From Selaginella moellendorffii (taxonomy: Eukaryota > Streptophyta > Lycopodiopsida > Selaginellales > Selaginellaceae), in assembly GCF_000143415.4 (NCBI RefSeq), contig NW_003314289.1:631788-695787 (forward strand): a DNA stretch of 64,000 nucleotides, given 5' to 3'. Under the pieces are notes generated by a model that was not told where the DNA came from, ran no database searches, and worked only from the letters and a program-made list of their open reading frames with translations. The translations under genes were made by a program, and so were the position numbers. Below, piece after piece: positions 22,117-33,557 of the stretch. The number at the start of each line of letters is the position of its first letter. Positions within the stretch are counted from its first letter, which is position 1.

Positions 22117-23639
22117 ATCGCTAGGGCGTGGTGATGGTTTGGAATATGAGAACACTCATATTTCGGTGGTCATGGACTCTCAATGAGGAGATTGGCTTGG
22201 GCACACCGCCAAGCGGGGGATGCCCTAGAGTCGTGATACACGGTTAGATTGCTTAGAGTGAAAGCTCGGCATATCTAACTTGAACACTTTGGTGCAAAGG
22301 GCACCAAAGACGTGGTGAATGAGATGGGGACACCCAGTCTCAGTTGTTATGGATCCTTGGCCGGAAGGGCTGGCTTGGGTGCACCGCCAAGTATGGGGGA
22401 TGCCCCCGGGGTCATAGTCAACAACTTAGAAGGGTCTGGAAGACTTAGTCCCTATTGGTAGACCTATTAAGGGGTCAAGATGAGATTACTAGGTGATCTT
22501 GTGGTTAAACAAGGATAAGGTCGTTGTTTGGGTTAAGGGATATGATTCCTAGTTCAAAGTGTTGATTTGAACTACTGATAATAGTGTGGCTTGGTCAAAG
22601 TGACCAAGTGGGAAGAGCACCTATGGGAAATGAGCTATGTCATGGCTATGGCATAATAAGTCCGAAGAAAGTAGTCTCTATAAAAGATCCAAGGGAGGGT
22701 CTCAAAAGTTGGGCTGTAGATAGAGCCCACAGCAGGAAATGCTAAAGAGATGTACTAGGGGTGAGCACCCTTTGAACTTGGCAAAGTAAAGTCTTTGCTA
22801 TAGAATCAAGAGGATACCTCGAGAATGGAGGTAATGATCCGATGTTGTTAGGTGTAACAATCAAGGATAGGAGCAAAAGACTAATGGCTAAGAAAAGAGC
22901 CATGGGAATCATGGGAAAGAAACCAAATGGCAAAGTTAAGCCGAGAACACTAATGTATTGGGTGTTAACGGATTGTGGGAAGGGAAGTGGACTTCCAAGG
23001 ATAGATTCCCAAGTGCTCCAATTTAGCAAAGTAAAAACTCCAAGTGAGGAGTGGCAAAGTAGCCAAAGGGTAGGGTCGTGGACAGCCTTAGCACAAATAA
23101 TGATAATTGGAACGTAGTGCCAATAGTGGCACAAAATAGAAAAGAGGATGATGGTGCCCTCAAGTAGAGAACTCCCTAGGATGGGGAAGTGAAGTTGCAC
23201 AAAAGGTGCAAAGCAAGGTGTTAGAGACACCTAAGAAATTGACTCTAAGAAGTCAAAATTAAAAGTTCCAAAGTGCAAAGGTTATATCAATGGGAACTAA
23301 GACTACTCGAGTATGAGTAGTGGGAATTGAGTTAGAGAAGATGTCTCTAATAGGTTTAGCAAGAACTGAACCAATAAAAGGGAGCAAACCACCCCAGGTG
23401 GTCGAATAAGTCTCCATGTTAGAAAGACTATGCTCCTTAGAGGATGGGCAAGGCGTGGTGAGCTTTTGGTGTCAAACAATTGACGAATATGGAGAAGGCA
23501 TGGTGAGCCTTCAATGTCAAACCATTGACAAATATTGGCTAGGTGCCAAGGGTGGAAATAGTAACACATGTGGGTGTTACTTTATAGAATGGTTTACCGT
23601 TCGATGAGGACATCGAACTTCGTCTATGGGTGGTGGAGT

Positions 23640-25211
23640 TGTGAGACACAAAATCCCTAGGCCCCAAAGTGGAGTCGGAAGGGTGCCACGTGGTAGCAGC
23701 CGAAGCGAAAGCCAAACGAGCGTAACACGTTTGGACTAAAAGCTCCGACTTGAAAGGTCGAGAGCGGGAGTGGAACTCCCAACAAAGTGCTCGAGGAACA
23801 AGCACGAAGCGAGCAATAAGCGAGGCTCCAAAAAGGGACCCAAAAGGACCAACACATGACACGTGGAAGTGTCCGAGATGGAGTCCGAGATGGACCGAGA
23901 CAGAGTCCGAGATGGAGTCCGCGGTGGAGTCCAAGATGGAGTCCGAGATGGAGTCCGAAGTGGAGTCCGAGATGGACCGAGACGGAGTCCGAGACGGAGT
24001 CCGAGATGGAGTCCAAGATGGACCCGAGATGGAATCCGAGATGGAGTCCGAGAAGGACCCGAGATGGAGTCCGAGGTCGAGACCGAGACCGGGACTGAGA
24101 CCGAGACCGAGACCGGGACCGACACCGAGACCGAGGCGGAGGTCGAGACCGAGCCCAAGTCCGAGTCCGAGTCCAAGTCCGAGTCCGAGTCCGAGTTCAA
24201 GTTCGAGTCTGAGAGGGTGAAAGCCCAAAGCGTTCGTCTCCCAGACCCTGGGGGGTTTGGTGAGCTCCAAAAGTATAGTAAGGGGGAGGACTGCAGTGGA
24301 GCCAGTTTGGCCAGGAAAGGCCAGTTTGGCCCAGGAAGGCCAGACCCAGTGTTGAGTGATGAACTGACCACTGGGAAGTCCAAGACTAGAGTGAATACGG
24401 ACCAACAAGCGGGGTAGCTTGGTGAAGTGTTCAAGAGCCGACTCTAGTTCCCCCGGGAGATCGACTGGCCGATGCTCCCAGTCCAAGTGTGGGTGGCACT
24501 ACCTACTTGGATACCAGGCGTGGCTCAACGGAACCTCACTCTAAGCCCATGGCTAGAGCACCTAAAGGCGGAAGGTGGGGAGAGTACCCACGGGGCTCGC
24601 GTAGGCCCACGGTGTTCCGAAATGTTATCTCAGAGTCCCAAATGGGGGAAAGGAGGAGGAGCAATCCTCTAGTGTAGTGACTAAGGATACAGTCACATGG
24701 TGAGGAAGTCCCAGAGGACCATGGGACTTAGTGGTCGGGCCGGTGGGCCTTGATCTAGTGGCAGTGTCGGCGAACATGGCCATGAGCAGAAAAGGGACTT
24801 GGTAGGAATTGACAAAGGGATATTGGGGAAGGCTATTCCCCATGTTTGTAGGCATCCTAAGGATGCTAAGGAGTGGATCTAGGTTGACCACTCGTGGACG
24901 GATGGCCTAGTCTTGTAGAGATGGGATTGTGATGCAAGTGGTATTGGACCACTAGTGTGGCAAAGGTGAATGGGCATGGCCTTAGCGTAACATGCCGATA
25001 TGTCAGTGGTACCTTTGGGTGTCGGTCTTAGGACCAGACATGTGGAGCACTTGGACCAAGTGCAACGATTGAGTGGCACGGATGCCATTCTTGGGGCTAG
25101 CAAGTCCCCAAGTCTGGAATAGGACTTATGGAGGTTGTGAGTGAGACTCCTCCAAGCGGTCGGAGGTGTGGTTAAGTGACTAAAGTAGAATGGAAAAATT
25201 AGTCGCTTACA
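23640..25211 (+). repeat. 3' LTR of LARD-A
   Basis: This 1,572-bp LTR starts TGTGAGACAC and ends GTCGCTTACA. The minisatellite (23869-24213) is about 110 bp shorter than in the 5' LTR. The shared module is at 24214-24290. It is followed directly by the CATGC target duplication. Confidence 0.92.
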
Positions 25212-25216
25212 CATGC

Positions 25217-26168
25217 AACTTCATTTGTCACACGGAACTAAATAAAATGACTTAGTTTTAGCTCAAAACTCCATAAAAATATTGAAGTTATGCCTCAAAA
25301 GAAAGAGTAGAGCAAGGTGCATATGATACAACAAACAATAGTGAAAATGGACTTAGACGCTCAAGAAATTGGCACTCAAAGATTGTCATGGCATAGGGAA
25401 GAAAGAAACTAAAGTGTGATTGGCAAGAAATGATGGAAATGCACAAATTTAAATAATAAACAGCTTTGTTTAAGTCTTAAGACCATTCAGAAGTAAAATC
25501 TTAGAAGGATGCACAAAATGGAGAGAGTTTTCACCATGTAAATTTTCCACACCAAATTGTGTTCATGTGCTTAAAGAAAAATGCATATATGTCGCCACTC
25601 CTAACAAATTTGCCTCCAAGAAATCACTCCCCAGATAACTCTTAGCAAGATCTAGAAGCCTATCAAACAAATTGGTACAATTTCTCCCCAAGATTTGAGC
25701 TTAGAGTGAAAAATAATATATGTAGAAAGAGGAATGAAAACCAAAAGAAAAATCACAAAAGCTTTTCCACTTTTCCACTAAATCACATGTGCTTATATTA
25801 GTTAGAAAGAGAGTTTTGAGATCTCCACACCCAAAGAGAGAACATCTTAAATAGGTCAATAATGAGGGAGAAAATCTGACTAGCAACTCGCATTATGCAC
25901 CATAGTTTTGAGAAGATGAAATTTCCCTCCAACACTTAAATATCTCTCCATAGAGGTAATTTCTATTACTCCTAGCTTACCCCTCTCTAGGATTGCCACT
26001 CCAAATCCCATGGATCTTCTCCATCAATTAAGAAATCCTCTAGAAAGAAAGAAGGCAAGTGTTATGCAAAGTTCACCATATTGAGGTGTGGCACCTCAAT
26101 CCTTTTCCTTTTTGTGGCTTTGCTCACATCCTAAGCTCTCTCTCTATGCTCTAGCTCAAGACACAAAG
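25217..26168. other. Spacer between LARD-A and LARD-C
   Basis: About 950 bp of AT-rich sequence with no supported gene. Short open frames (for example minus 25701-25886) show no domain. The repeated word CACAAAGCATAG at its right edge includes the target duplication of LARD-C. Confidence 0.5.
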
Positions 26169-26173
26169 CATAG

Positions 26174-27195
26174 TGTAAGCGACTAAATTTTCCATTTTAT
26201 TTTAGTTAACCACACCTTTGACCACTTAAAAAAGCCTCCATAAGTCTTATTCCAAACTTGGGGCTTGCTAACCTCGAGAATGGTATCCCTGCCACTCAAC
26301 CTTTGCATTTGGTCCAACATGTTTGATCCCATGACCGATACCCAAAGGTACCGTCGACATATCAGCCTATTACACTAAGGCCATGCCCATTCACCTTTGC
26401 TATACTAGTGGTCCGACACCACTTACATCACAATCCCGTCTCTCAAAGATTGGGTCATCTATCCATGAGTGGTCATCCCAGATCCACTTCTTAGCATCTT
26501 TAGGATCTGCAGACAATCCTGCCCCCCCCCCCGAGGGACGATCACTTTAGGCGTTCACCCAACAGCCTGTATTAGTATTTAGACTTGGTTCTCGGTCTCG
26601 CACTCGCACTCGCACTCGGTCTCGGTTGTGGTCTTAGTTGTGGTCTCGGTCTTGATCTCGATTCCATTTCAGACTCCATCTCAGTCTTGGTTTTAGTTCC
26701 ATCTTGAACTCCATCTTAGACTTCATCTCGGGTTCATCTCAGACTCCATCTTGGACTCCATCTCGAGTCCATCTCAGACTCCATCTCAGGTCCATTTCAA
26801 GTCCATCTCGGACTCCATCTCGAACTCCATCTCGGGTCCATCTTGGACTCCATCTCGGGTCTATCTCGGACTTCATCTCAAACTCCATCTCGGGTCTATC
26901 TTGGACTCCATCTCGAACTCCATCTTAGGTCCATCTTAGACTCTATTTCGGGTCCATCTCGGACTCCATCTCAGGTCTATCTCAAAATCCATCTTAGACT
27001 CCATCTCGGGTCTATTTTGAGTCCATCTTAGCCTCCATCTCGGGTCCTTCATTGAGAGTTCCACTCCCGCTCTCGACTTTTCGAGTCGAAGCTTTTTAGT
27101 CCAAACGTGTTACTCTTGTTTGGCTTTCACTTCAACCACTACCACGTGGCACCCTTTCAGCTCCAGTTTTAGGGCTTTGGGATTTATGTCTCACA
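26174..27195 (-). repeat. 3' LTR of LARD-C, internally deleted
   Basis: It is 1,022 bp instead of ~1.6 kb. The sequence jumps at a poly-C run near 26522-26532, so the part that should hold the PBS-distal GC-rich segment and much of the shared module is gone. The reversed minisatellite (CATCTCGGACTC type) fills about 26583-27045. Confidence 0.85.
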
Positions 27196-27660
27196 ACTCT
27201 ACCACCCATAGATGAAGTTCGATATCCTCATCATACAATAAACCATTTTATAAAGTAACACCAACATGTATTACCCTTTCCATCCTTGGCACATAACCAA
27301 TATTTGTCAATGGTTTGACACCAAAGGCTTACCATGTCTTATCCATCCTCTAAGGAGCATAGTCTCTCTAACTTAGAGACTCATTAAACCACTTATGGTG
27401 GTCTTCCTTATTTGTTTGTTTAGTTTATGCTAAATGCGTTAGAGACACCATCTCTATTTCAATTTAATTACTCATTCATGAGTAGCTTTAGCCTCTACTA
27501 GTATAACCATCGCACTTTGGAACTTTTAATTTTGACTTCTCAAAGTCAATTTCTTAGGTGTCTCCGACACCTTGCATTGCACATGTTGTGCAAATTCAAC
27601 TTCCCCATCCTAGGAAATTCTTTACTTGAGAGCACTATCATCTTCTCTTCTATTTCGTAC

Positions 27661-28125
27661 TGTCAAGAATCCCCCAATTCTTGCCACATTCCTAACTCTC
27701 GCCGTATTCCTAACCTACAGACCATATTCTTGACTCTCGAGACACTTCCCTATTCCTGACTCTCAAGACATTTCCCTATTCCTGACTCTCGAGACACTTC
27801 CCTATTCCTGACTCTCAAGACATTTCCCTATTCCTGACTCTCGAGACACTTCCCTATTCCTGACTCTCTGATTTCCCGTACGATTCCTGAGTCTAGAGCC
27901 ACATTCCTGATGATGATGTGGCACCTCCTCGACCTCATCTATATTTAGGCCGTCCTCGATCCAAGAGTGGTGGAGCTTCATCAACTTATAGTATATATAG
28001 GTTAGCCTTGTTCCATTTCTTCACAATCTGAATTAACGTCAATCTAAGATCTTTTTTTCATTTCCACTAGCTTTTCTCTTTATCTTCTGCATTTTCCAGT
28101 CTTGATCTTGTTAGGGGTCTTGACA
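27661..28125 (+). repeat. Solo LTR (465 bp) of the chromovirus family seen at 49999-50385
   Basis: It starts TGTCAAGAATCC and ends GGGGTCTTGACA, matching the 387-bp LTR at 49999-50385. No internal sequence accompanies it. Flanks are CGTAC on the left and CATGC on the right, which are both one change away from CGTGC, consistent with a decayed 5-bp target duplication. The uninterrupted LARD internal sequence resumes on the other side. The extra length comes from more copies of a 26-bp unit (ATTCCTGACTCTCGAGACAC...). A TATA-like TATATATAG lies near 27995. The single-stranded LTR remnant probably arose by LTR-LTR recombination. Confidence 0.85.
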
Positions 28126-31100
28126 CATGCCACTCTAGGCACTAAGTTCCATTTTTCCATAATTTGTGCTAAGGTTGTCCACGGCCCTATCATTTGGCTA
28201 CCTTACCGCTCCCTCCCTTGAAACTTTCACTTTTGCTAAATTGGAGTATTTGGGAATCTATTTTTGGAAATACACTTCCTTTCTCACAATCCGTTAGCAT
28301 CCAATACATTAATGTTTCTTGCCTAACTTTCCCATTTAGATTCCTTCCAATGAATTCCATGGCCCAAACTTGGCTACTAGTCTTTTGCTCTTATCTGTTG
28401 ATTATTGCACTAAGTAACATAGGATCATTATTTCTATCCTTGAGGTATTCTTTTTGTTCCATGGCAAAGGCTCCACTTTGCTAAGTCTAGAGGGTGTTCA
28501 CCCCTAGTAAGTCTCTTTAGCATTTTCTGCTATGGGCTCTATTCGTGGCCCAACTTTGTAACCCTTTCATAAGTCTTTCCTAGAGATTACTTTTTTGGAC
28601 TCACTATACCATCGCATTAACACTATTAATTTCCCTTTAGGTGTCTTTCCCACTTGGTAACTTTGACCAAATCACACTATTACCAATAGTTCAAATCACC
28701 ACTTTGAACTAGGAATCTTATTCCTTAACCAAACAAGGATTTTGTCCTTATTTAGCCACAAGATCACCTAGTGATCTCAGCTTGGCACCTTAAAAGATTT
28801 GCCAATAGGTATTAAGTTTTCCAAACCTTTGAATTGTTGACCATGACTATGGGGGCATCCTTCACACTTGGCAATGCACCCAAGCCAGCCCTTTTTGCCA
28901 AGGGTCCATAGCAATTGAGACTGGGTGTCCCCATCTCATTCATCACGTCTTTGGTGCCACTTGCACCAAAGTGTTCAAGTTAGATATGCCAAGCTTACAC
29001 ACTAATCAATTTAATTGTGCATCATGACTCTGGGGCATCCCCCACTTGGCAGTGTGCCTAAGTCACTTTCCTTACTAAGAGTCCATGACCACCGAAAAAT
29101 AAGTGTCTTCATATTCCAAACCATTACCACGCCCTAGTGAGTTGGGACTCAAACCCAAGCACTAGAGGGTTGGGACTCAAACCCAACTTCCATATATGCA
29201 TCTACGAACGGCATCATCTAGGATGCCTGGCATAACTCCCCGCGCCAGTGCACCAACTTATACTTAAAACATGCTACAAATCACAACTTAGGAACCTATG
29301 TCTTCTACATTGCTAAATCCTCTCCCTTGACAAGTCTATGATAATGCATGGACTCCTCCATACTTGGCCTCATAGGCCACCCCTTTTGAAGTTAGCACCT
29401 TTAACTAGGATATTTGTTCCCCTAACTTGCCAATCTCGCTTAGTAAGTCATTCAACCACTATAACATGGTTCATGCATAAGTGTGAAAGTGTTTGACCAT
29501 TGATTTTCATTTAAATCCCCTTTAAACACTCGAGAACTACTTTCCCAACCTTGATAGCTTTGCCTTATAGTAAACTTCAAGACCACACTTTTGTTGCACC
29601 ACTCTAATTTCATATGTTTTATGAACTATTTACATTTGCTTTTCTAGGTACTAAACTACCTAGAATTGTTTTTGGGTTTAAGGTTTATCTAACCTTGAAG
29701 GAACTCTATCCCTTAGCTTGCTAAAGACTCTCCTTTTACAAGCTTTCTAATTGCCATATAGTCTAACATAGATAATTCTATATTTTAGACTCTCCATGGC
29801 ATCCTAGTTGCTAATAACAACCTGCTTGAGCACCCACTTAATTCTCCACTCTTAACTCACATAACCACCCTTGGTTATGCCCTTTAATTTCTATTGTTTG
29901 GTTCTATCCCTTTACTACTTGCTTTTTGGCTTCACACATTTTCTTCAGTTATTGTCCTCCAGACTAAAAGAATAGCTTTGCACTTTCTACCATGCTTTGG
30001 CAAGTATTCATAGGGATGAACTTACCTGATAGTTTAGGGAATGGTTCCTCAATCTAGGTATGCTCACATTGTAATCCCATACACCAGGATTAATGTTGCT
30101 ACTTATAGTCTTTTATATACCCATCACTAGCCTTGCCAAATCTCTTTTTGGCTTTGTCCAATTCGGGTAAATGGACTTTTCCCGTCTCTACAACTTTGAA
30201 CATTTGGATAGCACCTCCTATCCATCATTCACTAAGGACTTAGTCTCTTGGGCTTTATCTAATGCCCTCACGACACTAAACACCATTTGTGCTACAACTC
30301 ATTACTAGTGCTTCCACACCTCCATCATTATTTAGGTCACCACACTCCAATTACATGCCTTTTAGCTTAGGTTATGCATTCCTATTTCTATTAAGATTTC
30401 TTTGGGAAAGGGTTCTCATGAACCCGCCAACTTGACCTCAAGGCATCATGCTTTGGCACATTCAGTGTCTTCACACCATCGGCTCCACAAGCCTACCTTT
30501 ATAACACTTTTTATTTGTGTCTAGGTCTTTGCCAAGACCTATATAGTTGTTTCTCATGCCAACTATCCATTAACACTGCACCATATAGTTTACATACAAC
30601 TTTGTGTCAAGTTATTTTCTTTTGGGAACTTCTTTCCCACAACATTAGTATGACACATTCTGCCATCAATAAAATACCCATTGTTCTCATACTTGGATCT
30701 TATGATCCTCCCCATCCTTTGTGGGGTGCAACACACCTTAGTCCAAATGCTTTTACCAATTCCTTAGGATTATTTTTTTACTCTACTTGAGTCATTCAAC
30801 TTTTTGAACTTTGCTAATTTGATGACCCATAAGGTCCTACTTCTGAGGTGCTAGCTCGCTAAAATACAACTTTTTGTATTCATGTCCCACTCCTAAAGAC
30901 CATCTTTACAAGTGTTACCCTAACACTTGATTATTTTCTGTTCCCTATGAGCTACATTTGCTCCTTAGGACTATCCGTCCATATGATGAGAATATCGACT
31001 CATCCTCTAAGTACACCTCGAACTCCTTGGGTTTGTTCCAGCATTTATAAAAGGTAGCCCTGGCTACCATTTCAAGGACTCGTGTCCTCATCCATATTTG

Positions 31101-31524
31101 ACCTCCCACAGTCATTAATTCTGGTCTCAAATTCATGAGCACTAACCTCACCTATATGAGGATAATCTTGTGACTCCTTTATTGTTTTGAAGTCTTTATC
31201 TTTCCCGTGATCCCAACTTTAGTTATTTACCAAAATTATATTAACTAGTTTGCTAAGTCAAATGCTGATTTGGATCACATCCTCAACTCTCTGAGGAAAA
31301 TTTTATATTGTTCCCAAGATCCCAAAGTCATTCCCTTATTAACCCTTTTCTATCCATCACCTTCCCTACAAGTTCACACATGAACTATAGTGGAGAGCCA
31401 TATCCTCTCGACTTACTACTCTTCAAGGATAGGCCCACTTATAGGACCTTCCGATGCCAAAACAAGTGGTGATATACTTGAGCACCAATAAGAGTCGGAT
31501 TAAGGAATAGCTCTAATACCAAAT

Positions 31525-32038
31525 TATAAACGACTAAATTTTCCATTCTACTTTAGTTAGTTAACCAAACCTCTAACCACTTGAAGGAACCTCACTCACA
31601 ACCTCCATAAGTTCTATTCCAGACTTGGGGCTTGCTAGCCTCGAGAATGGCATCCCTACCACTCAACCTTTGCACTTGGTCCAAGTGCTCCATATGTCTG
31701 ATCCCATGACTAACACCCAAAGGTATCACTGACATATCAGCTCGTTACACTAAGGCTATGCATATTCACCTTTGCTACACTAGTGGTCCGACACCACTTC
31801 CATCATAGCCCCGTCTCTCAGAGACTGGGCCATCTGTCCATAAATGGCCATCCCAGATCCACTCCTTAGCATCCTTAGGATGCTCATAAATATGGGGAAC
31901 AACCTTCCCCAATATCCCTTTTTTAGTCCCCACTAAATCCTTTTCTGTCCATGGTCGTGCTTGCCAATATTGCCACTAGATCAAGGCCCACAGGCCTGAC
32001 CACTAAGTCCCTTTGTTCTCTAAGACTTCCTCACTATG
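31525..32038 (-). repeat. LARD-C 5' LTR, first piece
   Basis: It starts TATAAACGACTAAATTTTCC where other copies have TGTAAGCGAC, so the LTR terminus itself has decayed. It stops where the chromovirus begins and continues at 38802. Confidence 0.85.
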
Positions 32039-32947
32039 TGTAGCACACCTGAATTTGGAGCTGAAATCCAAGCCCATTGTGCTACGAAACGAGGGTCTGG
32101 TACAATCCCACAAGCACGAGCTCCCCGTATCCAGCACCTACACGCAAAATGGTGTCAGATAGAGTTTGGCACAATTTTGGCATATCGGTGGCCTAACGCG
32201 AGGAGGAGGGTACCCCACCGACTAGAGCAATGTGGAGCTTGGGCTTAGACCTAAGCCAGACGTAGAACAAGGAGCAATACAGCCCAGCGGGAGCTAAACT
32301 AATGTCTTAGGTGGTCGGACATGCATTCCAACCACTATCCCTACTATACATTTGGAACCCCCCCTTGAGGGACACACGCTTTGGGCTTTCACCCCAAGCC
32401 TCCCTTAGTACTAGGAGTTAGTCTCTAGGACAAGTTTGAAACTTACCAAACATGGAATAGTGCTAGATTGCGAATCTGGACACGGGACGAACACCATTGT
32501 GTTTAGGCTAATCTCTACATTCTATAGATATGCCAAATGAGCAAATCTAGACACTTTTCATAATTAGCATTTGGGACCGAAATGAGACCAACACTAAGGG
32601 CATGATAGCAAGGGTGTTTGGCAGACACGGTAAGCTATCATCTAACGAATATTGAGGGACTAGTCTCAATATCACGGGGGTTCCCAACACTAACAAGTGC
32701 AAGTCAGCATCATGAGTTTCTCGTCACCGTGTCAAGTATACTTGACTTAATGACAACTTAGGATTTCCTTCTTTAGTGCCCTTCTGGTCTAAGTGCACAT
32801 GTGCTGACTAGTTTCTCAACTAGCTTGGGTGGAGACTATAAAGGGAACCAACAGTACCAACCTCCTACCATCGTGGCAGTAATGAGAGAGTGTCTGTAAG
32901 GACTAGTTGATAAGTATTTTTTGATACCCGAAGTCACATTTGCGACA
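32039..32947 (-). repeat. 3' LTR of the chromovirus
   Basis: At 909 bp it is 96 bp longer than its partner, which has a deletion between GATTTCCTTC and CCATTGTGGCAG (near 38718). It contains the short module shared with the LARD LTRs (32341-32395). Confidence 0.9.
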
Positions 32948-33557
32948 CTCTCCCCCCTATAGGGAAGATCAACGTCCTCATCGATATATACCCGAGTCTA
33001 GCAAACCGTCAAGGAAACAACCCTAAAAGTTAATATAAAGCACATTATGTGGGAAACACACCGACTTAAATGAGTTATGGAACGACCTCTCCTCTACATC
33101 CAAAGACGTTAAAACTCAAACACCCTCCGGCCATCGCCGACAAGGAAATGACTAACGAAGCTAGCCACCCTTGCTACTCCGAGTACCACTTAGCTTACAA
33201 AGGAATGATACATCCCTGCTTGCAGGGACATAGGGACAAGGCCAGAGGCCCAACTGCCCCTGAGCAAGAAATCAACCCCGTCAAGAAGATTTAGACAACT
33301 ATTATAAACTGGCAGATTAAGTTGTTTACACGACCATGCCCCTTTTCCAAAAATGAGGCATCGAGAGAGAGGTGGGGACTTGTGATTAGTCTATAATAGT
33401 TATCCCCATGGTTATGGATTGGACCCATGCACTGAAGTGCCAAAGTCAACCTGCCAAAACTGACCCAAGTATTAACGAGTGAGAGAAATGACACTTTTGA
33501 TTGATAGAAATATATTACTTTATTAATTTGCAAGATTTATTACAAGGTTTACAAAAG
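32948..33557. other. 3' non-coding region of the chromovirus
   Basis: About 600 bp between the chromodomain stop and the polypurine tract at the 3' LTR. The open frame at 33070-33294 has no recognisable content. Long 3' leaders of this kind are common in plant gypsy elements. Confidence 0.5.

Larger units (their letters stand above)
19521..23639 (+). other. Non-coding internal domain of LARD-A
   Basis: About 4.1 kb without recognisable protein domains on either strand. The largest frames (minus strand 19585-20088 and 22742-23230, about 165 codons) are not kept open in the other LARD copies. The nucleotide sequence itself aligns throughout with LARD-B (11502-15386) and, reversed, with LARD-C (27196-31524) and part of LARD-D. 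A conserved but non-coding interior suggests packaging, dimerisation or other RNA-level signals. A hairpin-rich segment is annotated separately. Confidence 0.8.
17840..25211 (+). mobile_element. LARD-A: complete non-autonomous LTR retrotransposon (7,372 bp)
   Basis: Both ends are defined by the target duplication CATGC (17835-17839 and 25212-25216). LTRs are 17840-19520 (1,681 bp) and 23640-25211 (1,572 bp). The second begins TGTGAGACAC and ends GTCGCTTACA. The first begins TTTGAGACAC, so its terminal TG is mutated. A perfect initiator-Met primer site follows the 5' LTR. The 4,119-bp internal domain contains no gag or pol and no open frame longer than about 170 codons. That combination of long LTRs with a long non-coding interior is the definition of a LARD (large retrotransposon derivative). 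It must be mobilised by enzymes from another element. Three further copies (B, C, D) lie in this window. Confidence 0.93.

Noticed and set aside
27661-27875. CRISPR-like array of ~26-bp repeats
   Set aside because: The units are directly adjacent without unique spacers, lie within an LTR and are in a plant genome.
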